Positions 16,101 to 24,213 of a DNA stretch of 64,000 nucleotides are shown in pieces (the stretch's first letter is position 1; each line of letters opens with the position of its first letter). Position numbers and translations under genes: made by a program. The notes under the pieces were generated by a model that saw only the letters and a list, made by a program, of their open reading frames with translations, was not told where the DNA came from and did no database searches. Source of the DNA: Chryseobacterium sp. FH1 (lineage in GTDB: Bacteria; Bacteroidota; Bacteroidia; Flavobacteriales; Weeksellaceae); the NCBI RefSeq assembly GCF_000735135.1, contig NZ_JPLZ01000006.1, positions 1,364,001 to 1,428,000 of the forward strand. The letters are read 5' to 3'.

Positions 16101-17744
16101 ATGGCAAACATTTGGATTAAGAAGCCAATGGAAGCGTATGAAGCAGACATCAAAAAAAGTCAGCTAAAACGCGTATTGGGAAAATGGAGTTTAACGGCTA
16201 TTGGAATTGGTGCTATCATTGGAGGTGGCATTTTTGTTTTGACAGGTACAGGGGCATATTACAATGCAGGTCCTGCTTTGGCACTTTCATTCGTCGTAGC
16301 TGGGATTGCCTGCGTTTTTGCAGCGCTTTGCTACGCAGAATTTGCATCGATATTACCAGTTGAAGGTTCAGCTTACGCTTACGCTTATGGAACAGTAGGA
16401 GAGATTTTCGCCTGGATCATCGGTTGGGGACTGATTCTGGAATATGCGATGGGTTCAATGACGGTCGCCGTTTCGTGGTCCGGATATTTCGGAAAATTGC
16501 TCAAGATGTTCGGGTTGCATTTGCCATATTGGATGACAACAGATCCTGGAACTGCTAAAAAAGCCTTTGGTGAAGCGACTTCGCAAATCGCAGCTGGCGG
16601 TTTGCCATTGGACAAATTACAGACTTTCCAAGAAACTATCGCAAACTTCAACGCGGCGCCAGAACTTTTCAATATCAAATTGTTCCTGAATCTTCCTGCA
16701 TTGGTTATCGTATTATTCGTGATTTCAATCTTGGTAAGAGGAACAAAAGGCGCAGCAAAAGCGAACAACGCTATCGTGATCCTAAAAGTATCTGCCATCA
16801 TCTTCGTGATCATTGCAGGTGTATTTTTCATCAATGTAGAAAACTGGACACCTTTTATTCCAGAAGCTACAACTATAATTGAGAACGGAAAATCCGAGCC
16901 AGCCTATGGTTATAGCGGGATCATTGCAGGAGCCGCCGCGATTTTCTTTGCTTACGTAGGTTTCGATGCAGTTTCGACACAAGCTGGTGAGGCCATCAAT
17001 CCGAAGAAAGATGTGCCTTTCGCGATCATCACTTCATTGGTGGTTTGTACAATTTTATACATTTTGGTATCATTGGTCTTGACCGGAATGATGCATTACA
17101 CAGATTTCAATCCGTTGGGTAAATATCCAGACGCGATCAAGGCTCCCGTAGCTTACGCCTTTGATATTGCAGGACAAGCTTGGGCAGGTTACATCATCAC
17201 GATTGCAGCAACTGTAGGTTTGATTTCTGTATTGATGGTAATGATTATGGGACAATCCAGAATTTTCTTGGGAATGTCAAAAGACGGTTTGATTCCTCAG
17301 ACTTTTGCAAAAGTAGATGCAGAATCTGGCGTTCCTAGAAAAAACCTTTACATTTTAGGAGCTGTCATCGCGGTTGTAGCAGCATTTACGCCGATCAACG
17401 ATTTGGCGCATATGACAAGTTTCGGAACCTTGTTTGCCTTCACAATGGTATGTGTGGCCGTTTGGATCCTAAGAAAAAAAGAACCGAACCTACAAAGAAA
17501 CTTCAGAGTTCCAGCGTTGCCCGTCATCGCGACTCTAGGGATTTTGATCAACGTTTACTTGATTTTCAACCTTAGCCCAGAAGCACAAAAATATTCATTG
17601 ATCTGGTTGGCATTAGGTTTCCTCATCTATTTCCTTTACAGCAAGAAAAATTCAAAATTGCAGAATGGTGGATTTGGAGAGACTTTCAAAGCGGAACAAG
17701 AACCTTTGGAAGACATCGACATAAACATCGATAACAAAGATTAA
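16101..17744 (+). CDS. APC-family amino acid permease (cationic amino acid transporter type)
   Basis: 547 residues with about 12-14 membrane segments. The first has the APC substrate-binding motif GIGAIIGGGIFVLTGTGA, followed by AGPALALSFVVAGIACVFAALCYAEFAS (read in part), where the consensus loop GSAYAYAYGTVGE appears. Further conserved parts are FFAYVGFDAVSTQAGEAINP and GQSRIFLGMSKDGLIP. These place it in the YfnA/CAT-like subgroup that takes up amino acids by proton symport or exchange. The C-terminal tail is charged and cytoplasmic. It is a single-gene unit closed by a strong terminator and is divergent from the two-component operon. Confidence 0.92.
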   Translation: MANIWIKKPMEAYEADIKKSQLKRVLGKWSLTAIGIGAIIGGGIFVLTGTGAYYNAGPALALSFVVAGIACVFAALCYAEFASILPVEGSAYAYAYGTVGEIFAWIIGWGLILEYAMGSMTVAVSWSGYFGKLLKMFGLHLPYWMTTDPGTAKKAFGEATSQIAAGGLPLDKLQTFQETIANFNAAPELFNIKLFLNLPALVIVLFVISILVRGTKGAAKANNAIVILKVSAIIFVIIAGVFFINVENWTPFIPEATTIIENGKSEPAYGYSGIIAGAAAIFFAYVGFDAVSTQAGEAINPKKDVPFAIITSLVVCTILYILVSLVLTGMMHYTDFNPLGKYPDAIKAPVAYAFDIAGQAWAGYIITIAATVGLISVLMVMIMGQSRIFLGMSKDGLIPQTFAKVDAESGVPRKNLYILGAVIAVVAAFTPINDLAHMTSFGTLFAFTMVCVAVWILRKKEPNLQRNFRVPALPVIATLGILINVYLIFNLSPEAQKYSLIWLALGFLIYFLYSKKNSKLQNGGFGETFKAEQEPLEDIDINIDNKD

Positions 17745-17750
17745 TCATTT

Positions 17751-17778
17751 AAATTCCGCCTCGTGCGGAATTTTTTTT
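17751..17778 (+). terminator. Terminator of the amino acid permease gene
   Basis: AAATTCCGC (17751-17759) pairs with GCGGAATTT (17765-17773) across a 5-nt loop, and a T run follows. Confidence 0.88.
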
Positions 17779-17856
17779 GAAGTTTATCGTACAGGTTTTC
17801 CCAGTCTTTTATTTGGAGCTGTTTGACTTCGTCGATTGCTAATTTTTTATTTTTTT

Positions 17857-17946
17857 AGAAGCAATTCCCGCTATCCGCTATTACTCCTCGCGCCAAAGCC
17901 TTTCCCATCGCTAGCTGTGGGGTAACCGCTACTATCGGGGCTATGG
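17857..17946. repeat. REP-like palindromic element, copy D
   Basis: In reverse complement the element runs from CATAGCCCCGATAGTAGCGG to TAGCGGATAGCGGGAATTGC with a GC-rich middle. It shares the CCCGA...GCGG / GCGGATAGCGGGA logic of copies A-C but is more diverged. Together with two copies of the dispersed CTGAGGCTCTCGAAG repeat (17995-18100) it fills the 400-nt gap after the permease gene; no gene is seen there. Confidence 0.65.
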
Positions 17947-17994
17947 GATTCCTTTTCCAAACCAAATTTTGCAAAAAATGAACCATATTCACAA

Positions 17995-18100
17995 TGTCAT
18001 ACTGAGGCTCTCGAAGCACACTACACGATTACATTCACCTGCTGAGCAAATTGAAGCACATTATAAAATTAAATTGTCATGCTGAGGCTCTCTAAGCCTT
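17995..18100. repeat. Dispersed TGTCATxCTGAGGCTCTCGAAG repeat, two clear copies
   Basis: Copies at 17995-18016 and 18075-18100, with a degenerate one (CTGCTGAGCAAATTGAAGCAC) between them. It is the same family as at 8717 but in the opposite orientation. Confidence 0.75.
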
Positions 18101-18145
18101 CAACAAAATCCAAGATCTTTTCCAAACTTTCTTTAAATTTATAAA

Positions 18146-19162
18146 ATGAAAAAACTAAGTTTACTTCTCCTGTTGATTTCAACATTCTGTTATTCTCAGA
18201 AATTCAAAATCGATACATTGTTGACAGATAAGATCAGCATCCGAGCCATTCAACTTTGGGATGGGAAAGTTTGGTACGCAGGGACAGATTCCAAGTTTGG
18301 TTATGTGAATATTGATGATAAGGCTGATAAGAAGCAAATTGTGTTGTCAGATAAAAAATTGCAATTCCGCACCTTAGCCCAAGATGAAACTGATTTTTAT
18401 ACGATTAATATTGAGAGCCCAGCATATTTCTTTAAAATTGATAAAAAAACTTTAAAATCAAAAATATTTCATACAGATAATGCAAAAACAGCTTTTTATG
18501 ATTCATTTGTTATTCAGTCCAAGAATTTAGGAATTGCTATTAGTGACCCAGATGGAGATGGATTTCCAAGATATTTCAATTTTAATAATAATAAAAATTA
18601 TGAGCTTTTAAATTATCCAAAGTATGATAAAGGAGAAGCGCATTTTGCAGCAAGTAATACAAATATTGCTATTAATAATAATGTAGTTTGGATTGCAACT
18701 GGCGGAACCAAAGCTAGAATTTTTAGATTTAATTGGAATTATCCTATGTATTGGGAAGTATTTGACACTCCATTTGTACAAGGAACAACATCACAAGGCA
18801 TTTATTCCATAGATTTTTTTGGGAAGAAAGGTTTTGGAATTGCAGTGGGTGGAGATTATACCAAGCAAGCCGATGATATCAACAACATCGCAACTACAAA
18901 TGACGGCGGACGAACCTGGCAGATCCAAGCGAGCGGACAAAATGCCGGCTATATGACCTGTGTCAAATTTCGTCCGAAAACCAAAGGAAAAGAAATTGTT
19001 GCAGTTGGCGACCAACACATCAGTTTCTCTTCCGACTACGGCAAAACTTGGAAAAAAATCTCCGATGAAAAAAATCTCTATGCCTGCGAATGGGCTGACA
19101 AAAATACTTTGATTTTATCAGGAAAAGATAAAATTCTAAGATTAAAGTTCTCAGATAATTAA
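18146..19162 (+). CDS. Exported BNR/YCF48-like beta-propeller protein
   Basis: 338 residues with a signal peptide (MKKLSLLLLLISTFCYSQ) and repeated Asp-box (BNR) motifs, such as TNDGGRTWQ near residue 251 and SSDYGKTWKK near 295. Such propellers are often labelled oxidoreductase or glycosyl hydrolase in related genomes without proof. No catalytic residues can be identified. The middle of the gene (about 18420-18800) is markedly richer in A+T than its 3' part (18860-19160), with many AAT/ATT codons, which hints at a mosaic history. It is preceded by repeats and has no obvious operon partner. Confidence 0.75.
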   Translation: MKKLSLLLLLISTFCYSQKFKIDTLLTDKISIRAIQLWDGKVWYAGTDSKFGYVNIDDKADKKQIVLSDKKLQFRTLAQDETDFYTINIESPAYFFKIDKKTLKSKIFHTDNAKTAFYDSFVIQSKNLGIAISDPDGDGFPRYFNFNNNKNYELLNYPKYDKGEAHFAASNTNIAINNNVVWIATGGTKARIFRFNWNYPMYWEVFDTPFVQGTTSQGIYSIDFFGKKGFGIAVGGDYTKQADDINNIATTNDGGRTWQIQASGQNAGYMTCVKFRPKTKGKEIVAVGDQHISFSSDYGKTWKKISDEKNLYACEWADKNTLILSGKDKILRLKFSDN

Positions 19163-19247
19163 TTTCTTTTCTAAGTTTTACGTCTTTGCGAACCCTGAAA
19201 ATATTTTCAATAATCTAAAAGAAACCTTTGCGGACTTTGCGTTTAAA

Positions 19248-19278
19248 TTGAGCATTAAAATCAGAATCCCTATTTTTG
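19248..19278 (+). promoter_or_regulatory. Bacteroidota-type promoter of the HAD phosphatase gene
   Basis: TTG at 19248-19250, 20-nt spacer, TATTTTTG at 19271-19278. The predicted transcript starts near 19284, 31 nt before the ATG at 19315. This shows that the earlier TTG codon at 19276 cannot be the start. Confidence 0.68.
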
Positions 19279-19314
19279 CATCGAATCAATGAAATTGAAA
19301 AGAGAAATTTGAAG

Positions 19315-19968
19315 ATGAAGAACACGGTTATTTTTGATATGGACGGCGTGATTGTAGATACAGAACCGCTGCACAAAAAAGCTTACTACCAACATTTCGC
19401 AGAATTGAACATCGAGGTTGACGCAGAATTATTCTCAAAATTCACAGGCAAATCTACCCGAAATGTCTATCAAATGATCAAAGATATTTTCGGCATCGAT
19501 ACCATTACAGAAGAATTAATTCAAAGAAAAAGAACCATTTTCTATGGTCTATTTGATACAGATCCAGCACTCAAATTATTGGACGGCGTAGAAACTTTGA
19601 TTAATAATCTACATTCTCAAAATTTTCAATTGATCTTGGCATCTTCTGCTGCAAAAACGACAATTGACAGAGTTTTCAAAAGATTCAATTTATTTCCGTT
19701 TTTTTCACATCTCGTGAGTGGGGAAGATTTCCCAGAATCTAAACCAAACCCCGCGATTTTCATCGAAGCGCAGAGGCTTTCCGGAAACGAAAAATCCAAT
19801 TGCATAGTGATAGAAGATAGTACAAACGGAATATTGGCGGCCAATGGCGCCGAAATATTTTGCGTAGGTTACAAAAGCGAAAACAGCAAAAATCAAAACT
19901 ACGACTTGGCAGATTTGGTTATCCATCATTTTGATGAGTTGGAAGTAGAAAAACTGAAAGTTCTTTAG
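19315..19968 (+). CDS. HAD-superfamily hydrolase, beta-phosphoglucomutase-like
   Basis: 217 residues from the ATG at 19315. HAD motif I is FDMDGVIVDTEPLH (Asp8 nucleophile, Asp10 acid/base) and motif II is LASSAA. Motif III/lysine is in SKPNPAIFIEAQRL and motif IV in CIVIEDSTNGILAA. The helical cap between motifs I and II places it in the PGMB/DOG phosphatase subgroup. It likely dephosphorylates a sugar phosphate or similar metabolite. A start upstream at 19276 would lie inside the promoter. Its stop overlaps the stop of the convergent DUF421 gene by 4 bp. Confidence 0.88.
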   Translation: MKNTVIFDMDGVIVDTEPLHKKAYYQHFAELNIEVDAELFSKFTGKSTRNVYQMIKDIFGIDTITEELIQRKRTIFYGLFDTDPALKLLDGVETLINNLHSQNFQLILASSAAKTTIDRVFKRFNLFPFFSHLVSGEDFPESKPNPAIFIEAQRLSGNEKSNCIVIEDSTNGILAANGAEIFCVGYKSENSKNQNYDLADLVIHHFDELEVEKLKVL

Positions 19969-20669
19969 GGAATTCTTTTTTTGTTAGAAGATTCCACCCA
20001 TTCATCTTTTCCGCAAACTTTGCATTGGCTCTTTTCATGCATCTCAAATTCTTGAGTATGACCACAAAAAGTGCAGGAATAATGCGCTGTTCGGTAAAAT
20101 GATTTTACCGCTTTGTCTAGAGAATTGGGCATTATCGGCAAACCGTATTTGATGTCCTTGTCCTCATAATAAAATACGCTGATCTCACCCGAAATTTCCT
20201 CAATTGCTTTTTCGATTTGGCCAAGATGGGAAACACCTTTCAGTCTCAATTCAGAGAAGAATTCGTCTTCGCCAAGCGCTTCTTTTTTGAAATCCTCAAT
20301 ACAGAACACACCTTGATCAATCAAACAGATTGGTTTTCCTTCAACCAATTTTTCAAACTTTTTACTTTTGCTGATAATGTAAGTGATAATGCTGTAAAGA
20401 CTGATGATCATTGTGAAAACCACCAACGCAGGCATAATTCCGACATCTTTGTAAAACATCGGATCTCCCGCAGCTGAACCTAATCCGATAATTACAACCA
20501 GCTCAAAAACAGATAGTTGTTTCACGCCTCGTTTCCCAAGAAGCCGAAGCCCGAAAATGATGATGAAGAACATAATACTTGTTCTCAAAATGGTCTCCAA
20601 AAGGAAACTCCATTCTTCGGAGCCGAGTAGAATTTGTTTTAGGTCGAATGAATCGCTGGTGAGGAACAT
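19965..20669 (-). CDS. DUF421 membrane protein with C-terminal zinc-ribbon-like tail
   Basis: 234 residues. About three N-terminal membrane segments include the DUF421 signature (RLLGKRGVKQLSVFELVVIIGLGSAAGDP, cited in part: LGKRGVKQLSVFELV). A cytoplasmic YetF-like domain (about 105-185) contains GVFCIEDFKKEAL and LRLKGVSHLGQIEKA. The last 35 residues carry CTFCGH...CKVCGK, a four-cysteine ribbon not general in the family. Relatives are linked to spore coat or stress proteins in other phyla, but the role here is unknown. Confidence 0.83.
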   Translation of the reverse strand: MFLTSDSFDLKQILLGSEEWSFLLETILRTSIMFFIIIFGLRLLGKRGVKQLSVFELVVIIGLGSAAGDPMFYKDVGIMPALVVFTMIISLYSIITYIISKSKKFEKLVEGKPICLIDQGVFCIEDFKKEALGEDEFFSELRLKGVSHLGQIEKAIEEISGEISVFYYEDKDIKYGLPIMPNSLDKAVKSFYRTAHYSCTFCGHTQEFEMHEKSQCKVCGKDEWVESSNKKRIP

Positions 20670-20753
20670 AGTTTTTTTTGAGAAGCTATGTCAAAAAATA
20701 CGCCAGAGGGAAATTGATAGTTTTCTTATAATTTGATAATAAAAACTATTTGA

Positions 20754-21935
20754 TTAATTCCCAAAAAACGCCATAGAACTCCCAATCCAAATTGCATCTT
20801 TCTTATTGAAATCCACATTCACCATCGCTGCTTTTGTCATTCTTACAAGATTTACCAATAACTCTGGATTTTCTTTTTTCGGATCCCAACCAAAAAGCAA
20901 ACGGATCTCTGCTTTGGAAAATTCGCCGTTGATGTCTTCGAAAAGTGGGGCATAAATCACTTTTCTTTGAAGAATGTAATTTTCTTTATCATCAATTTGA
21001 TCAATGATTTCCTGAGTAGGATTCAGATTGACACCGCTTCCTGCGAAAGAAAACAATGGTTTCAATACAAAATTTTCTAGCGTTTCATTATTTGGAAAAT
21101 CAGACAAGAAATAACTCTTCGGAACAAACGCATGTTTCAACTTTGGAAGAATATGTTTTGAAACTTTGAAGAACCAATTCGGATGTGTGATCCATTCCAC
21201 ATCCACATCTTCACGGAAATCAAATTCTGTTTCCAATCCTTCGATCTTATCCAATTCATCAAAGATTACTCGATTGTAAATACGATTGATCGGAATTAAT
21301 TCTCCATCTTTTTCGTAGAATAACTTTTTGCCTTCTTTTTTAACTTTCGTCAGACAAACCGTTTTGATTCCCAACAATTGCTCTGTCAATACAAAATCAA
21401 CCGCAGTCTTTTGTTTCTCGGGATAAATTTCCAGCAAGATCACATTCTCTGGATTTTCATCTCCAACAATCACAGCTTTCAGTTTTTCTACAAACTCATC
21501 CTGTGAAAGCGACTTCTTCAAATCAGTAAGAAAAGGATAAACTTCTGTGATCACTTCCTCAAACAACCTTTGAAAACCGAACAAACTTGGGAAAGCCTGC
21601 AACTCTATCAATTGCGGAATGATCTCGCCATTTTCATCCTGACAGATCCCAAAATCAATCGCCAAGAAATGTGGTTTCTTGGTGTCATTCGGAACCTTGC
21701 AATTGGCGGGAATCGCTTTGCTCAATTCTTCATCAGACATATTTTTGATCTGCGTAATAATCGATTGTGAAGCGTCGTCCAGCTTGTTCCAAAAATCATT
21801 AGTGAGGAAAATCGGACTTTCAGAAAGACGAAACGCGGCTTCCTGACCGCATTTCTCTATGATTAGCTCATTTGTTTTCTGATATTTTTCCTGAGAAAAT
21901 TCTTTGTTGAATTGAGTTCTGTATTTTGAGACCAT
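20754..21935 (-). CDS. ATP-grasp-like protein (cluster gene 8)
   Basis: 393 residues, soluble. ATP-grasp-like features are in the C-terminal half: LENFVLKPLFSFAGSGVNL (ATP lysine and glycine-rich loop, about 287-305), NYILQRKVIYAP (adenine-binding strand and hinge), and AEIRLLFGWD. An N-terminal PHFLAIDFGICQDENGEIIPQLIELQAFPS is conserved-looking. It is the last gene of an eight-gene minus-strand run that also codes for a glutamine amidotransferase, a GCS2-type ligase, two other ATP-grasp proteins, two esterases and an aminopeptidase. It probably forms an amide or peptide bond; substrates are unknown. A 10-bp inverted repeat lies in the 144-nt gap before it. Confidence 0.72.
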   Translation of the reverse strand: MVSKYRTQFNKEFSQEKYQKTNELIIEKCGQEAAFRLSESPIFLTNDFWNKLDDASQSIITQIKNMSDEELSKAIPANCKVPNDTKKPHFLAIDFGICQDENGEIIPQLIELQAFPSLFGFQRLFEEVITEVYPFLTDLKKSLSQDEFVEKLKAVIVGDENPENVILLEIYPEKQKTAVDFVLTEQLLGIKTVCLTKVKKEGKKLFYEKDGELIPINRIYNRVIFDELDKIEGLETEFDFREDVDVEWITHPNWFFKVSKHILPKLKHAFVPKSYFLSDFPNNETLENFVLKPLFSFAGSGVNLNPTQEIIDQIDDKENYILQRKVIYAPLFEDINGEFSKAEIRLLFGWDPKKENPELLVNLVRMTKAAMVNVDFNKKDAIWIGSSMAFFGN

Positions 21936-21995
21936 AGTTTTTAAGTATATTTTTAAATTATCGCAAAGGCGGAAAAATCTTATTTAGTATAATGT

Positions 21996-22036
21996 AGAAA
22001 GTCGCAAATTTTCAGCGCTTTGCTTCGCGACTTTCT
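21996..22036. repeat. Inverted repeat between cluster genes
   Basis: AGAAAGTCGC (21996-22005) and GCGACTTTCT (22027-22036) form a 10-bp stem. The surrounding CTTTGCG-type sequence (21960-21970 and 22063-22076) resembles that at 19226-19246. Confidence 0.7.
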
Positions 22037-22079
22037 TCACTATTATTTAAAAAAAATATTTGCGACTTTGCGTTAAAAT

Positions 22080-22922
22080 CTAACTATAAGCTAAATTTTT
22101 AGCGATGTGCTCGGATGCAAATTTCAAGAATCTTGGAACGATCTGCGCTTGTGTCAGAACAATCTTGTCATCATCATTCATTCTGTCAATGGTTTCAAGA
22201 TATTTTTCCATTCCGAAGGTTTCAATCATTGCTGTTTTGTTTTTCTCATCCTCCAGATTTTTAATAAATCCTGTCGGATCAGCCTCTGGATGAAATTGAG
22301 TTCCGAAGATCTCATCAGAAAAACGAACGGCCATCAATGCTCTTTCAAGATGAACAGTTGGACGGTATTTTTCCAAAGCCACGACTTTCATTCCTAGTTC
22401 ATCTATTTTTTCCTGATTGGGTTCGATACATTGATAACCTCTGGAATCTACAGCGTAGAAAGGGTCTGGCAGATTTTTGAACAAGACTTCTTTCTCACCA
22501 TCCTCAGATTTGTGGATGGGCATCACGCCGAAGGAATAGGATTTTCTCTTGCAAACATTCGCAATTCCAAAATGAATCACTGCCAATTGGAAAGAATGAC
22601 AAATTAGAAATGCATATTTTTTATGTTCACTTTTCTTGTTGTGATTCCAGATTTGGTCTAAGAAATCAGCGTATTTGTTTTCCCATTCGTAGCCTTCACG
22701 GTGCGGATTTCCGGGTCCTCCGGAAGATAAAAATATATCAAAATCATTAATATTTGGCATCTCGTTTTTGTAACGAACGTCGAAGATCTCTACTGAAACA
22801 TTATCATCAGATTGCTCCTGAAAAGCTTGAGATAATTCTTTAATATTGCGCATCCCTTGATTCGGATGGTTGTTATTCATATCCAAAAGCGCAATTCTTA
22901 CATCATTTTTACTCATATTCAT
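22080..22922 (-). CDS. Class I glutamine amidotransferase-like protein (cluster gene 7)
   Basis: 280 residues. A glutamine amidotransferase domain spans about 8-230: the DIFLSSGGPGNPHREG loop, the nucleophile strand AFLICHSFQLA with Cys108, and the His211/Glu213 pair in GTQFHPEADP. The elbow reads L-I-C-H-S-F-Q rather than the usual G-x-C-x-G-x-Q, so both flanking glycines are replaced, which may alter the oxyanion hole. A 60-residue helical tail follows. Close association with ATP-grasp and GCS2-type ligases suggests it supplies ammonia or hydrolyses a gamma-glutamyl bond in their pathway (inference). A second ATG two codons later is an alternative start. Confidence 0.8.
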   Translation of the reverse strand: MNMSKNDVRIALLDMNNNHPNQGMRNIKELSQAFQEQSDDNVSVEIFDVRYKNEMPNINDFDIFLSSGGPGNPHREGYEWENKYADFLDQIWNHNKKSEHKKYAFLICHSFQLAVIHFGIANVCKRKSYSFGVMPIHKSEDGEKEVLFKNLPDPFYAVDSRGYQCIEPNQEKIDELGMKVVALEKYRPTVHLERALMAVRFSDEIFGTQFHPEADPTGFIKNLEDEKNKTAMIETFGMEKYLETIDRMNDDDKIVLTQAQIVPRFLKFASEHIAKNLAYS

Positions 22923-22965
22923 AAATTTTCTACAAAATTAAGAATTTTAAATTTGAGGGAGTTTT

Positions 22966-22999
22966 GAATGATTAATGATACCAAAATCATTAATCATTC
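22966..22999. repeat. 14-bp perfect inverted repeat between cluster genes
   Basis: GAATGATTAATGAT (22966-22979) and its exact reverse complement (22986-22999) with a 6-nt spacer, in the 88-nt gap between the amidotransferase and GCS2-ligase genes. No T run follows on the minus strand, so it is not a classic terminator. Confidence 0.8.
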
Positions 23000-23010
23000 A
23001 TCATTTATAA

Positions 23011-24114
23011 TTAAATCAATCCTTTTTCAGTTTCATAGATCATATAATCCACAACTTTTTTAAGATCGCCACCACTTTCGTTGAAGACTTTCAATTGTCG
23101 ATCTGCGCCAGTTCCCATTTTGCAAATTTCTCTAGCATATTCTACTTCTTTTCTACAACCTAAATCGTCAACAACATCATCGATGAAAGCCAATAATTCT
23201 TCCAAAAGGTCACGGTAAGGAACGCTCGCTTCTTTCCCAAAATCAATCAAATGTGCATCGATTCCGTCTTTTGAGGCGCGCCATTTATTTTCTGTCAATA
23301 ATAGTCTTCTGTAACTTCTGTAACTCGTATTTTGCTGGTGCATTTTGTAGATTTTTGCTACCAGAGATTGCATAATTGCGGCAAGACAAACGGTTTCGTC
23401 GATAGTCATTGGCATATCACAAATCCTGAATTCGATAGTCGGGTAGAAAGGATGCACTCTCAAATCCCACCAGATTTTCTTAGCATTGTCAATCGTTCCG
23501 GTTTTTACCATCAGATTTACATAAGCATCAAATTCTGCAACGCTTCCGAAGTAACTTGGCAAACCTGTTCTTGGAAATTTAGCGAAAACTTCCTGTCTGT
23601 AGGATTTGAATCCCGTCAACCGTCCCACCCAGAACGGCGAATTGGTGGACAAAGCGTAAACGTGCGGCAGAAAATAACGCATCACGTTTTGAATTCTAAT
23701 GCCTTCTTCACGGTCTGGAATTCCAATGTGAACGTGCAATCCAAAAATCAAGTTGGACCTCGCAACATCGCCCATATCACTCACGATTTTGTCATAACGC
23801 GCATCTTTTGTGATGACGTTATCCTTCCAGTGCGAAAATGGGTGAGTTCCGCCACCAGAAACGCGCAAGCCTTGGTCGTGAGCAGTTTTTACAAGATGTC
23901 TTCTGAGGTCGGTGAGTTCCTGTCGTGCTTGCTGGATATTTTCGCAGATTCCGGTTTCCATTTCAACGACGGATTCGTGCATCTCGTGTTTTAGGTTTTC
24001 GCTGAGAACCGCTTTTCCGCCTTCTATGATTTTTGAAACGTGCGAAACCAAATCCCGCGTTTCGGCGTCTATAATTTGATATTCTTCTTCTACACCTATC
24101 GTAAATCTGTGCAT
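23011..24114 (-). CDS. GCS2-type carboxylate-amine ligase (YbdK family, cluster gene 6)
   Basis: 367 residues of the glutamate-cysteine ligase type 2 family. The start is FTIGVEEEYQIID, the centre has SGGGTHPFSHW and FGLHVHIGIPDREEG, and the C-terminal half has TIEFRICDMPMTIDET (metal and nucleotide binding). YbdK-type members join an amine to a carboxylate using ATP, with weak glutamate-cysteine ligase activity reported for the E. coli protein. Here it sits among ATP-grasp ligases and an amidotransferase, so it probably makes one amide bond of an unknown product. Length and motifs look complete. Confidence 0.88.
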   Translation of the reverse strand: MHRFTIGVEEEYQIIDAETRDLVSHVSKIIEGGKAVLSENLKHEMHESVVEMETGICENIQQARQELTDLRRHLVKTAHDQGLRVSGGGTHPFSHWKDNVITKDARYDKIVSDMGDVARSNLIFGLHVHIGIPDREEGIRIQNVMRYFLPHVYALSTNSPFWVGRLTGFKSYRQEVFAKFPRTGLPSYFGSVAEFDAYVNLMVKTGTIDNAKKIWWDLRVHPFYPTIEFRICDMPMTIDETVCLAAIMQSLVAKIYKMHQQNTSYRSYRRLLLTENKWRASKDGIDAHLIDFGKEASVPYRDLLEELLAFIDDVVDDLGCRKEVEYAREICKMGTGADRQLKVFNESGGDLKKVVDYMIYETEKGLI

Positions 24115-24170
24115 ATTATTTGTGTTTGTTGGTTAAAGTTAGTTAGTCGTTAGATGAAGTTATTTTTATT

Positions 24171-24203
24171 AAACCTTCAAGGTTTCAAAAACCTTGAAGG
24201 TTT
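24171..24203. repeat. 15-bp palindrome between cluster genes
   Basis: AAACCTTCAAGGTTT (24171-24185) and AAACCTTGAAGGTTT (24189-24203) form a 15-bp stem with a 3-nt loop. A T run follows only on the plus strand, although the genes are on the minus strand, so it is better seen as an inserted palindrome than as their terminator. Confidence 0.8.
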
Positions 24204-24213
24204 GAAATTTTTT

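Noticed and set aside
19276-19314. TTG start 13 codons before the HAD phosphatase ATG
   Set aside because: The TTG is inside the -7 promoter box TATTTTTG (19271-19278), so it would precede or overlap the transcript start.
23332-23994. Plus-strand frame of 220 codons opposite the GCS2 ligase gene
   Set aside because: It is a shadow of the ligase reading frame, with no domain or start signal.
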